Part shown: piece by piece, positions 7,796 to 18,200 of the stretch
Position numbering within the stretch: position 1 is the stretch's first letter
How the letters are laid out: the number at the start of each line of letters is the position of its first letter
From: Desulfosporosinus nitroreducens
Lineage (GTDB): Bacteria; Bacillota; Desulfitobacteriia; Desulfitobacteriales; Desulfitobacteriaceae
DNA: 64,000 nucleotides
NCBI RefSeq assembly: GCF_023897015.1
Contig: NZ_JAMHFY010000016.1
Coordinates: forward strand, 56,916-120,915
Direction of reading: 5' to 3'
Program-made: the position numbers and the translations under genes
Notes under the pieces: generated by a model
The model's database searches: none
What the model was told of the DNA's origin: nothing
The model's input: the letters and a program-made list of their open reading frames with translations, nothing else

Positions 7796-10700
7796 TTATA
7801 GGGAGTTTAACATCTCCACAATTTGCTCGTTTGTACACCCTCTGAGGCTTATAGCTCCGCAACGACAACTCGAAGCGCATGCTCCACAGCCTTTACATAG
7901 AGCATCGTTTACAACTGCTACGCGGTTAACCATATCAACGGTGACTGCTTTGGCTGAGCAAACTGCTTCACAAGTTCCACAGGCAGTACATTTGCGTTTG
8001 TTGACAAAAGCGTTTAGACCGGCAGATTCTACTTGATCTTGTGATAAGGCTACACCTGCGCGTCCAGCGGCTGCTTTAGCTTGAGCTACAACTTCTTCCA
8101 TATTTTTAGGACTGTGAGCAATACCTGCCATAAAGACTCCATCTGTACTAAAATCGACAGGACGTAATTTCATATGTGCTTCTAAGAAGAAACCTTCGGC
8201 ATTTAAGGGGATTTTGAACCATTTGGAAAGTTTCTTGCCGTCAGCAGGCGCTTTAATGGCAGCAGCTAAGCAAACTAGATCTGCTTCAATCTCTATAGGT
8301 CGATCTAAGACATGATCTGTGACTGTTACCACAAGGGTGTCTGCTTCCTTGCTTAGGACAGGTTTGGCATTCTCACTATAGCGGACAAAGATGATCCCAA
8401 TTCGTCTTGCTTCCTCATAGTCCTCTTCGTAGTAGCCATAAGTTCTCATATCTCTGTATAGAACGAATACATTAGCTCCTGGATTTTTCTTTTTGACCTT
8501 AAGAGCTAATTTAACGGATTTAGTACAGCAAGTACGGCTACAATATGGGTTTTCATCAGAACGAGAACCCACGCATTGAATAAAGACAAAATTCTTAGCA
8601 TTATCTACTTTAGGGTCATGGTTATAGATTGCCTCATCCATTTCGATTTGGGTCATGACGCGGTCATCTTGACCATATAAGTATTCCTTAGGCTTGTATT
8701 CTTGCCCGCCAATGGTCAGGAGTGCTACACCATGTGCCAGTTGTTCTCCATTTTCCAAAGTGGTGGTAAAGTTACCCAAGAAACCTCCAACGTCTTTTAT
8801 TCCCACACCTACGTGAAGTTTAATGTTTGGATGGTTGCTTACTTGATCGATAAGCCCAGCAACAAAGGCTTTCATGTCTTCTCCTCTGAAACCGGTAGAG
8901 AATCTTCTAGCAACTCCACCTAAAGCATTATCTTTTTCGACCAAATGAACTTCATAGCCTTGATCAGCTAAAGATACGGCACTTGTCATCCCAGCTACTC
9001 CGCCGCCGATCACCAATGCAGTATGATTCATTGACATGAAGATAGGTTGGACAGGTTGTTGCATGGAAGCACGAACGATTGCTAACTTTGTGAGATCTTT
9101 CGCTTTCTCGGTCGCTTTTTCAGGCTCGTGCATATGAACCCAGGAACATTGGTCTCGGATGTTAGCCATGTCAAACAGGTGGGCATTCAAACCTGCTTCC
9201 TTCAAAGTCTCTTGGAATAAAGGTTCATGAGTTCGCGGACTACAGGAAGAAACAACAATTCTATTCAGTTTCTGTTCACTAATCAATGCTTTGATCGAAG
9301 CCTGAGCATCTTGAGAACAAGCATAGATTTTGTCTGTAGCATAGGCTACAGTAGGCAGAGTTTTGGCATATTCTACAACACTGGGTACATCTACAACCCC
9401 GCCGATATTGACACCACAGTGACAAATAAAGACACCGGTTCGTATAACATCTCCAACAACATCTAATTCAGGTGGATATTCTTTTTCACTAACCAGGGTT
9501 CCACGCTCATCGGATAATAAAGCGGAGGCAGCACCAGCAGCGGCACTGGCTTGCATAACAGTTTCAGGAATATCTCTCGGGCCACTGAAGGCTCCTGCAG
9601 CAAAAACACCTGCTTTGGAGGTATTTACCCCACTAAGCGGTTCAAGCTCAGCAAATCCAAATTTGTTGACTTTGAGATCTAACATTTGTGCTAATTCTTT
9701 GGAACTGTCGCCTGGCTCAAGACCCACAGAGAGAACGACTAAATCAAATTGGTCTTCACAAATTTTTCCATCTTCTGTGGAGTATCTTATGCAAGCATCT
9801 CCGGAATCATCTTTGGCTTCGGTAACTTCATATACACGAGAACGAATGAAGTTAACCCCTTGATTATTCTTAGCGTTGTTATAATATTTTTCAAAATCCT
9901 TACCAGGGGTTCTCATATCCATATAGAAAATGGTTGTATCCACTGGAATATGGCTATGTTCTTTAGCAATAACGGCTTCTTTGATAGCGTACATACAGCA
10001 AACACCAGAACAATAATTATTATTGATTTTGGCGTTTCTGGAACCGACACATTGGATCCAAGCGATCTTTTGTGGCTCTTTTTGATCAAAAGGTCTTACT
10101 AAATGTCCGTCAAAGGGACCAGAAGCGCTGAGAAGACGCTCAAATTCAAGGCTTGTTATAACGCTTTTGATTTTTCCATAACCGTAGTAATCGAGCCTGG
10201 AGGCGTCAAATATTTTGAAGCCGGGATTAAGAATCATTGACCCTACTTCAACTTCAAATTCTTTGTCTTCCATCTGATGGTCGATTGCGCCAGCTTGACA
10301 TGCTTTAACACATTTCAGGCAAATGTCTTTCCCTTTGGCTTTACCACGAGTTTGATACAAGCAATTCTTTTCGTCAATTCCATAGGCATTTGGGAAGGCT
10401 TGCGAATACTGTTTAAACGCAGCTTTTCGTTTTCCTAAGCCCTGATTAAATTCATCATCGACTTTTACCGGACAAGCCTCAGCACAGGCTCCACACCCCG
10501 TACATTTTTCCAGATCAATGTAACGTGCCTTTTGCTTAATAGTGACTTTAAAATTTCCGGCTTCTCCTTCAGTTTTAACAACTTGTGAATTGGTGTAGGT
10601 TCTCACGTTAAGATGGCGTCCGCATTCAACTAGTTTTGGGGACAAAATACACATCGAGCAATCATTGGTTGGGAAGGTCTTATCCAACATTGGCATAGTT

Positions 10701-10828
10701 CCGCCAATTGCTGACGATTCTTCTACCAAATGAACTAAGTATCCCGACTCTGCTAAATCCAGTGCAGCTTGAATCCCGGCAATTCCTGCGCCAACAATCA
10801 AAACAGAACCTATTTTATTTTGACTCAT
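7796..10828 (-). CDS. hdrA: HdrA-like flavoprotein with duplicated FAD domain
   Basis: 1010 residues, well above the usual 650 or so of HdrA. Order: first FAD fold (GAGIAG 13-18, NDCSMCILSPK 55-65), ferredoxin-like cluster C109/C112/C115/C119, a stretch IQCVGSR...YCSGVCC near 258-278, the classical HdrA start motif CHCGVNIGG at 469-477, a second FAD fold (GGGVAGM 608-614), a second IQCVGSR...YCSRTCC, and two C-terminal 4Fe-4S clusters (CTACGTCEAVC, CKGCGACASSC). It reads as a QmoA/HdrA-like module fused to a whole HdrA. HdrA carries the bifurcating flavin in characterised complexes; which of the two flavins would do so here is open. First gene of the operon, ATG at 10828. Confidence 0.9.
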   Translation of the reverse strand: MSQNKIGSVLIVGAGIAGIQAALDLAESGYLVHLVEESSAIGGTMPMLDKTFPTNDCSMCILSPKLVECGRHLNVRTYTNSQVVKTEGEAGNFKVTIKQKARYIDLEKCTGCGACAEACPVKVDDEFNQGLGKRKAAFKQYSQAFPNAYGIDEKNCLYQTRGKAKGKDICLKCVKACQAGAIDHQMEDKEFEVEVGSMILNPGFKIFDASRLDYYGYGKIKSVITSLEFERLLSASGPFDGHLVRPFDQKEPQKIAWIQCVGSRNAKINNNYCSGVCCMYAIKEAVIAKEHSHIPVDTTIFYMDMRTPGKDFEKYYNNAKNNQGVNFIRSRVYEVTEAKDDSGDACIRYSTEDGKICEDQFDLVVLSVGLEPGDSSKELAQMLDLKVNKFGFAELEPLSGVNTSKAGVFAAGAFSGPRDIPETVMQASAAAGAASALLSDERGTLVSEKEYPPELDVVGDVIRTGVFICHCGVNIGGVVDVPSVVEYAKTLPTVAYATDKIYACSQDAQASIKALISEQKLNRIVVSSCSPRTHEPLFQETLKEAGLNAHLFDMANIRDQCSWVHMHEPEKATEKAKDLTKLAIVRASMQQPVQPIFMSMNHTALVIGGGVAGMTSAVSLADQGYEVHLVEKDNALGGVARRFSTGFRGEDMKAFVAGLIDQVSNHPNIKLHVGVGIKDVGGFLGNFTTTLENGEQLAHGVALLTIGGQEYKPKEYLYGQDDRVMTQIEMDEAIYNHDPKVDNAKNFVFIQCVGSRSDENPYCSRTCCTKSVKLALKVKKKNPGANVFVLYRDMRTYGYYEEDYEEARRIGIIFVRYSENAKPVLSKEADTLVVTVTDHVLDRPIEIEADLVCLAAAIKAPADGKKLSKWFKIPLNAEGFFLEAHMKLRPVDFSTDGVFMAGIAHSPKNMEEVVAQAKAAAGRAGVALSQDQVESAGLNAFVNKRKCTACGTCEAVCSAKAVTVDMVNRVAVVNDALCKGCGACASSCRCGAISLRGCTNEQIVEMLNSL

Positions 10829-10939
10829 TACAACCCCTCTTTCATCCTTACTCCTTATTAAAGATAGTTACAACAATCACAAGGAACTGTAATTAACTTC
10901 GCCATTTAATTGAAAAATCCTTTTTAGAAATGACGAAAT

Positions 10940-10967
10940 ATTATGGAATTAAATAATTTTATAGCAA
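10940..10967 (-). promoter_or_regulatory. candidate sigma-A promoter of the hdrA-flx operon
   Basis: On the minus strand TTGCTA (10962-10967) and CATAAT (10940-10945) are separated by 16 bases, giving a predicted start near 10933 and a leader of about 105 bases before hdrA. A second TATAAT at 11041-11046 lacks a good -35 box. The rest of 10829-11114 is AT-rich and holds no gene. Confidence 0.45.
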
Positions 10968-10997
10968 TCTACCCTTATTTAATCATTTAATGACATA

Positions 10998-11015
10998 TGT
11001 TCAAAAATTTGAACA
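10998..11015. promoter_or_regulatory. palindromic operator candidate upstream of hdrA
   Basis: TGTTCAAA and TTTGAACA form perfect eight-base arms around two bases. The centre is about 73 bases upstream of the predicted hdrA transcription start, where CRP/FNR-type class I activators typically bind. The half-site is not a standard CRP, FNR, Rex or CprK box as I know them, so the regulator is unknown. Confidence 0.4.
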
Positions 11016-11114
11016 CTAATAAGGATAGAAAAGCTCAAATATTATACTATTTTAGACTAGAATTAGAATGTAATATTACTAAAGATAATTGTAAATCCAT
11101 AGATTTGGTATGAC

Positions 11115-14100
11115 TTAGAGAAATGGAAAACCAGGTTCTAAAATGCTTTTACGCAGCTCCTCTGAAATCGTAATTTCGCGGCCAAGGGTAAACGAATAGA
11201 GCGTACAACTCGTAACCACTATTTTATTTAAGCGTTCAATAGCTTGGGCGTAGAGTGACAGTTGCAGGGTATACCTCTCTCTTAAAATCTGCTCTGGATC
11301 AGTTTCACTGTCTGTTCGAAATGAATCTGTCTTATAGTCAAGAATCTCTGCTGTAATATTACCGTATTCGTCCTTGTACATAATAACCACATCAATAACC
11401 CCTTGGACCAGGATTTTTGTCTGGTCCTCGGACGGAAACGTTAGTGTAAAGGGTACTTCTCGAAGAATTTGTTCTGCTTTAAAAAGTCGCTGACTTAAGG
11501 GGGTGCCCAAGAAATGTACAACCTGTTCTGGTTGAATGACACTCCGTTGCTCAAAACTAAGTATTTCTCGATGTTCTAATTGATTCAGAAATTCGTTTAT
11601 TTCATTAATTTGTTCCTTCAGAGACAGGCTTGGCCAATGGTTTTCCCATTCTTTAAGGGGAAGATGCTGCATAACTGTGTGCAACGCGGTTCCTCGTTCG
11701 GCAGCAGTTAATTGTTTTGTTGCTTGAAGGAATTTTGGCCTTTTTATGGTATCCGATTGATTCCAAAGTGTGGATATTGAGGACGCCTCATCATTTACAT
11801 GCCAGGTTTGTTGACGTTTTAGTTCACTAACACTCGTTTTAGCAACCTGCCGAACAGACTTTGGATGTGGGTACTGCCAGCTTAGACGTCGACTGACCTC
11901 AGAATACCATTCTTCAAACGTCTTAATAATAGAAGAGTTCTCTGTATTGCTTTGCTCGGTATCGGTATCCGTTTCCTTCTTTGGTGCTTCTTCGACGCTT
12001 ACGCCAAGTTCCTGAGATTCTTCCCTGTTTATTTCTTTAACTGATGTTAAACTGCAGTGTCGATGAAGTTCCCATTTTGAACTTATATCTGGCATAGTTA
12101 AAGTTAAAGGAGGATTTTCCTCACCAAAAAGTTGGTCTGGATGTCGTGCTAAGGCAGGACCGATCCAATCCAGAAAGCACTTGGCACTCCGGAGTTGACC
12201 TGATGGCAAGGGGATATCTTGCCAATCTAAAGTACGATACCATTTATTGAGTGTATTATCGAAATTGTCCATGGAGCCATAAAGTAATAGACGTTCCTTA
12301 GCCCTTGTAAGAGCTACATAAAGAATCCTCAACTCTTCAGCCAAAGATTCTTGAGCCAAGCGTTGTTTGACAGCGTATTGAATTAAAGACGGATAGCGCA
12401 CATTGTTTTCTACATCGATGATTGGCATACCAATTCCTAATTTGGAGTGTAGAAGCATCTTGCCTCGGAGGCTTTGGGTATTGAAAGTTCGACCTAGCCC
12501 AACCACAAAAACAACAGGGAATTCCAGTCCTTTGCTGGCGTGAACCGTAATTAACCGAACGACATCTTCATTTTCCCCTAATGCTCGAGCACTTCCCATG
12601 TCTTTACCTTGTCCTTGGAAGCGATCCAGAAAGCGCAGGAAACGGAACAAGCCGCGGTAACGAGTTGCTTCAAAGCGACGGGCACGGTCATAGAGCACAC
12701 GCAGATTTGCTTGACGCTGTACGCCTGCCGGTAAGGTTCCAACATAAGCCAAGTACCCCGTTTCTACATAAAGAGACCAAAGCAAATCTGCCAAGGAAGT
12801 ACGTCGGGATCGTGTTCGCCATGATTGCAGGTTAAGCCAAAAATCTGAGATTTTCTCCTTTAACATCGGAGCGGCGGATAGAATTAGACGAGCCTTGTTA
12901 AGTTTTTCTGGTAAGGATTCCTCATATAGCCCTAAGATGATTTTAAACTCATCGACTTGCTCTGAGGCAGAATTTCCCTCGTCAAGCCCGGCCCATACTG
13001 CAATGGTAAGTGCTTCAAAGAAATCCCCCTCGGGGAGCATCATGCGAATTTGGCCTAACTCTCTCCCATTTAGACTTACCAACGGGGAGCGCAGGACTGC
13101 TGCCAAAGGAATATCCAGATGTGGATTATCAATGATTTTAAGAAGTGACAAAATCGTTTCCACTTCACTGGCTCCGAAGTAACCACTGGTTGTTTCGGCA
13201 TAAACAGGAATGCCAGTGTTCTGGAATTCTTCTATATAGATTGGCGCCACCGCTGAATAAGAACGCATCAAGATGACAATATCAGAATATCGTACTGGTC
13301 GAAATTCTGTGTTGTTTTTGTCATAGATTTGAAATTCCGCTCCTTGGACAATACCCTGGATCCTCTGGCTGACAAGGCGTGCTTCGATTCGAGCCTTATC
13401 CATATCTTCTGATGATAAAGTGTCTCCCAAGTCCTCAGCGTCATTTTCTGCAGGGTTGACACTTTCTGCACTGTCACTTTCTGATTGTCCTTCGCTCAAA
13501 GTCGCAACATCTTTTGTCCCTTCATCAGAATATGAACTCAGCTCGTCTTTTATACTCTTTGAGTCAATAAGGTGAACTTCAATTGGGCCTTCTGCAGTGC
13601 GAATTTGATTTTTCCCGGAAACAAAGGATGCTCCATATTGTAAGGCTGCCTGGTCATCATAGGAGATTTCCCCGGCGCTCAAGGTCATGATCTGACGAAA
13701 GAGAAAATTAACCCCCTCTACCACCTCAAGCCGACTACGAAAGTTACGGTTTAGATCAATTACCATTGTCTTAGTATCGTTTGTCATGTCTGATTGCCAA
13801 TGGGGAAGCAGGTTGTATTTTGCAATAAATAAATTTGGGTCTGCCATGCGAAAACGATAAATGCTTTGCTTGACATCACCCACCATAAACAGATTAGGGG
13901 ACTCCCCTTGTCTGGATACCTGATGTAAAATGCGTTCTTGAACAGGGTTAATGTCCTGATATTCATCCACTAATACTTCAGCAAAAAACTCCTTTAATCC
14001 TTGCGCAATCAAAGAAGCCTCACCCTCTTCTTCCAGTAATCGGAGGGCAAAATGCTCCAGGTCAGTAAAGTCTAAAATGTTGCGTTGTCCCTTGGCAGTC

Positions 14101-15218
14101 GCATAAACTTGAGAAAACTCGCTCACTAAGTCACTTAGTGTTTGAGCCATAGTTCCCATCTCTCGCAAGCCAGGCAACTGTTCATTGAGAGGATAAGCGA
14201 AGACCGCTTCTTTTAAAGAATTCAGTTTCTTTTTAGCGTCGTCCCTTAATCTTTTACTTTCTTCCTGTAACCCCTTTTGCATGGATTCATCGTATTCGGC
14301 TTGTTCAGCAACCAGAGCAGACTTCTGCTTCGATTTTGATCTTATCGCCGGCAACTTTGGAAAGTTGACCGCAGAGTAAAACTCCACTTCAACCTCAGCC
14401 CAATCCCCTTCTTGTAAAGCTCGGTTAAGTAAACCAACGCGGTTTAGATCATCTTGCAAGGTTGCTGAGTAAAGCATTGGCCCCCCAGGACTTTGGGTAA
14501 TGTGTTCGGCCCTTGTGAGTAAGTTTAAACTTTCACTTACAAGATCGAGTAGTCCTTGGCGAAGGGCTTGCCCCCATTCGCTTTGCATTAGGGATTTGAT
14601 ATTATCCCAAGAATAGGCCATTTTAAGCGAACTTAACCAGGACTTAGGTTGGGGTTGACTATAGGCGAATGAATAGAGATTAAGAACATGCTCAATTAAG
14701 GGGTGATCATCACGATCCGTGCCAAAGGCTTCGACAAGCCTCAAAAACTCATTGTCTTCTTTGGCATACCTAGTCTCAAAGATTTCTTCAATGACATCCT
14801 GACGCAACAACTCTGCCTCGGCTTGATCCGCAACTCGAAAGGCAGGATCAAGCTCAAGTTGGTAAAAGTACTTTCTGATTAACTCTAGACAGAATGAATG
14901 CAGTGTAGTAATACTAGCCTGATGAAGAAGGGTGCGTTGGCTAAGAATGCGCTCGATTTCCCTAGGCTCTTGTTCCTGAAACAGAGCGTCGTCTAAGGCT
15001 TTGCCGATACGCTCTCGCATTTCATTGGCTGCTGCTTTTGTAAAGGTTACAACCAAAAAACGGTCAACATCGACAGGGTCTTCAGCATTCTTAATGCGGC
15101 GGATTAATCGTTCCACAAGTACAGCTGTTTTGCCTGAACCAGCTGCGGCGGCAACTAAGAGTTCTCCTTGCAACATGATGGCGGCATCCTGTTCCTCTGT
15201 CCATTTGGGTTTACTCAC
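11115..15218 (-). CDS. addA: AddA, ATP-dependent helicase/nuclease subunit A
   Basis: 1367 residues; AddA of Bacillus is about 1230. It is the UvrD-type 3'-5' helicase and one of two nucleases of the AddAB recombination complex that resects double-strand breaks. Walker A reads AAGSGKT at 25-31; later helicase motifs include the DEYQDINPVQ box, the GDVKQSIYRFR box, and LITVHASKGLEFPVV. The C-terminal RecB-type nuclease shows GTALHTVMQ and ILDYKTDS. An acidic Ser/Glu/Asp-rich insert of about 50 residues (roughly 560-610) sits between helicase motifs and partly explains the length. The start overlaps the end of addB by eight bases. Confidence 0.96.
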   Translation of the reverse strand: MSKPKWTEEQDAAIMLQGELLVAAAAGSGKTAVLVERLIRRIKNAEDPVDVDRFLVVTFTKAAANEMRERIGKALDDALFQEQEPREIERILSQRTLLHQASITTLHSFCLELIRKYFYQLELDPAFRVADQAEAELLRQDVIEEIFETRYAKEDNEFLRLVEAFGTDRDDHPLIEHVLNLYSFAYSQPQPKSWLSSLKMAYSWDNIKSLMQSEWGQALRQGLLDLVSESLNLLTRAEHITQSPGGPMLYSATLQDDLNRVGLLNRALQEGDWAEVEVEFYSAVNFPKLPAIRSKSKQKSALVAEQAEYDESMQKGLQEESKRLRDDAKKKLNSLKEAVFAYPLNEQLPGLREMGTMAQTLSDLVSEFSQVYATAKGQRNILDFTDLEHFALRLLEEEGEASLIAQGLKEFFAEVLVDEYQDINPVQERILHQVSRQGESPNLFMVGDVKQSIYRFRMADPNLFIAKYNLLPHWQSDMTNDTKTMVIDLNRNFRSRLEVVEGVNFLFRQIMTLSAGEISYDDQAALQYGASFVSGKNQIRTAEGPIEVHLIDSKSIKDELSSYSDEGTKDVATLSEGQSESDSAESVNPAENDAEDLGDTLSSEDMDKARIEARLVSQRIQGIVQGAEFQIYDKNNTEFRPVRYSDIVILMRSYSAVAPIYIEEFQNTGIPVYAETTSGYFGASEVETILSLLKIIDNPHLDIPLAAVLRSPLVSLNGRELGQIRMMLPEGDFFEALTIAVWAGLDEGNSASEQVDEFKIILGLYEESLPEKLNKARLILSAAPMLKEKISDFWLNLQSWRTRSRRTSLADLLWSLYVETGYLAYVGTLPAGVQRQANLRVLYDRARRFEATRYRGLFRFLRFLDRFQGQGKDMGSARALGENEDVVRLITVHASKGLEFPVVFVVGLGRTFNTQSLRGKMLLHSKLGIGMPIIDVENNVRYPSLIQYAVKQRLAQESLAEELRILYVALTRAKERLLLYGSMDNFDNTLNKWYRTLDWQDIPLPSGQLRSAKCFLDWIGPALARHPDQLFGEENPPLTLTMPDISSKWELHRHCSLTSVKEINREESQELGVSVEEAPKKETDTDTEQSNTENSSIIKTFEEWYSEVSRRLSWQYPHPKSVRQVAKTSVSELKRQQTWHVNDEASSISTLWNQSDTIKRPKFLQATKQLTAAERGTALHTVMQHLPLKEWENHWPSLSLKEQINEINEFLNQLEHREILSFEQRSVIQPEQVVHFLGTPLSQRLFKAEQILREVPFTLTFPSEDQTKILVQGVIDVVIMYKDEYGNITAEILDYKTDSFRTDSETDPEQILRERYTLQLSLYAQAIERLNKIVVTSCTLYSFTLGREITISEELRKSILEPGFPFL

Positions 15219-18200
15219 TCAGATTACCGCCTTTCAACTTACGAGTCTGGATCTTTCGATCCTTCTTCGGCTCACTCTCTTCACCAAGCCAGTTTAAGGT
15301 TAAAACGTTGGAATCTTTTATTTCGGGCAAAGAGTCACAAGGAGTATCTTCTTTTGATATATCCAGGCGTTCCCAAACCTCCTCTGGTTTTAGCGCAGAC
15401 AGATCTCGGTATTGATTTTCCGGCAGGTAGGGGTCAAAGTGACACACGGGCTTATATGCACAATACTGGCATCCCGTACTCTTTCCTCTGCGGAAAGGAG
15501 ATAGGGAAATGTCACCGTCTAGTATTTCTTCCCCTTTCTCTCGAAACCACTGACGAAGATAGTCACTAAGCAGAGAAAATTGACCCTCAGTAAGGACATT
15601 GGTCCCTTTTTTAAAGGTACCATCTTTTTTTAATTTAAGTCCCAATAATTCGGATTGCCCTGTCGTAAACGTTGAATCCATGGCTTCTAACACTTTAGGA
15701 TTTGCTAATAAATAGCCACTGACTTTGACTGTTCTGACTCGATGTTGCTCCAACTCTTCCGTACTAAGAGGAAGTTTCTCTTCGAGCTGAGGTTCCAGTA
15801 CGGGGAAATAAAGAAATCCCGCAGGGATCTTCTGTAGAAATGGGTTATCTCTCCCTGCAGCAATCTCACTCATGCTGCTTTCTGTACTTGATTCCGTTTC
15901 CTCTGACGAAGGCAAAGCTAGCGTAGTATTTAACAAGACTTCCGCTCCCTGTAGAGCGACGTTTAAATAAGTAAGCAGTTGGAGATTTAAGCCGTAATAA
16001 ATAGAATCCAACGATAAGGATAACTCACGGGACTTATAATCAAGGATACGCAGATAGACTTGTCCATCCAAGAAAGCAGCATCCACTCGGTCAATTTGTC
16101 CGCAGAGCAACAGCGAATCGTCTTCAGTTAACGGTATCTCCACTCCAGGAAGCGTCTCTTGCGGGCCAAAACCTACTTCGAGTTGGATCGGAATAAATAT
16201 CCCTTTTCGGGCATGCTCGCCTAACACTCGAACTGCATGATGAACTGTGCGCTTCAGTTTATGGGTTAAATAGCGGTAGCGAGCGCTGCTTAAAAGGATT
16301 TCATGCTGCAGACTAGGAGCTATTTGATCTGCCAGATCACTAATAAGTGCCCAAGATTCTTCCTTCGTCAATTTGCCCCAATCTAAGCCGCGTGACTGTA
16401 GTTCGATTGCAAAATCATGTAAAAGAGTATGAAAGAATTCCCCCATATTGGGGCTGGATAATTGATAAGCAGATCTCTCACGCAACTTCAGTCCATAGCG
16501 GGCATAATGACCAAAAGGACACTTGGCGAATTGTTCCAGACGAGAGACACTAGCCATCAAGCGTTTACCATATAAGCGTCGAGCTAGCGGACGCTGCAGT
16601 TTCCCCTCCTGATTCTGGGTCGTGAGGCTGGCCTGTAATCTCTTAGTTTGATTATGGCGAAGCGGATCCTCGATGAGCCACTTTTCAGTTGCCTGCCAAA
16701 GAGTTGAAAGCGGTTCTCCTTGGCGCAGAGTGCGAAGTTGTTCAGCATAGATTTGAAGAGTAGAATCCGGTTGACTAATCTGATGTATATCTTCTTGGTT
16801 TCCCAGGAAATTCTCATTCAGGGTTGGGAAAAGGTGGCCGATCCGTGTGACAACAGGAGAAACTGTCAGCCCTTTCCCCTCTTCATCAGTCAAAGGATAA
16901 GAAACCACAAGTTTTTCTACAGCGCGGGTGAGTGCCATATATATGAAAAACTGTTCTTCATAAGTCTGAGACTTCCCTTTTGGAGCAAGGGCAACCCCTG
17001 CTTTCTCTAACTGTACCCTTTCCTCAGCGTCGAGTACTCCGTCAGAAACTGGTCGTGCAGGAAGTATGCCTTCGTTAGCCCCTATGAGAAAAAGAACTCG
17101 TACTTCAGGATTTCGTGATCGATCTAATGAACCCACTAAAACTTGGTCAAGTCCAGGGGGAATCAGACCTAGTTCAATCCCTTCTATCCCGGAAGAAAGT
17201 ACTAAGGCATAGTCCTCAAGCTCTAGGCTTTCTTCCCCCAACCCAACCACAATTTCATCCAGGACTTGAACGACGGATTCCCAGATTTGTTCATGCAACC
17301 GAGCCTCGCTCAGATCTCCTTCTTCTTGGGCTTTTTGCGACCACCTTTTTAAGGTTGAAGGAATATTTAAAGTTTCTAGAAAAACATATAATGCTTCCGT
17401 GACTGTCCGCACATTTGAAGTTTTAGATTGAGCTTTCGATAAGAATCCATGCATCAATGGAGCAATGAGGTCGTAAACAGTCTGTCTGGAGGAGTTTAGT
17501 TCCGCTTGAAACATAAGCTCTGTAACTCGTTGTTCCTCATTTTTTCCTAAAGTCCATTGACGGTGATATCGCCAATCAACATTTCTCGTCCAGCCCTCGC
17601 CATGTATCCCATGTTCTAGTACATAGTTTTCCAATCGATCGACCGCATCCCTTTGAAGCGAAAAAAAATCTGTTTTTAAACAGCGAAATAGCGGTTCATA
17701 CCCCCAATTGCTCTGCGCAACTTCCAAGATGGATTGAAGCAGTTCAATTAGCGGATGGTGGAGGACAGAACGTTTATAATCTAAGAAATGAGGGACTTCA
17801 TAGGACGTGAAAACTTGAGCAATCAGTTCTGCATAACCTGTGAGGTCACGAGTCGTGACCGCCATCTCATTCCAGCAAAAACCCTCATCCCTAGCCAAGC
17901 GCCTTAGTTCTCGTGCTACTCCCTCTACTTCAGCCCTCCGATTGACTGCTGAAAAAACCTGAATGCCTTCAGTTGCAGTGTCAACAGTGATAGGCGCTTC
18001 ATCCATAGAATTGCATGAATCGAAGGACTGATTAGTTCCATAAGATATAGTTGGATACGCAGAATAATATTTCTCTAAATGCCAAAGCCAAGGATGTTTA
18101 AATCGTTTTGAGGCTTTAAGCAAGGTAGGAGGGTGTATAATGGTACCCGTTTCCAGAGCAATGCGTTGCAGGTCCTGGTAAGTTTTCCAAGGTCCTGTAA

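Noticed and set aside
12581..13182. Plus-strand open frames inside addA
   Set aside because: They are antisense shadows of a well-supported helicase gene with no independent signals.
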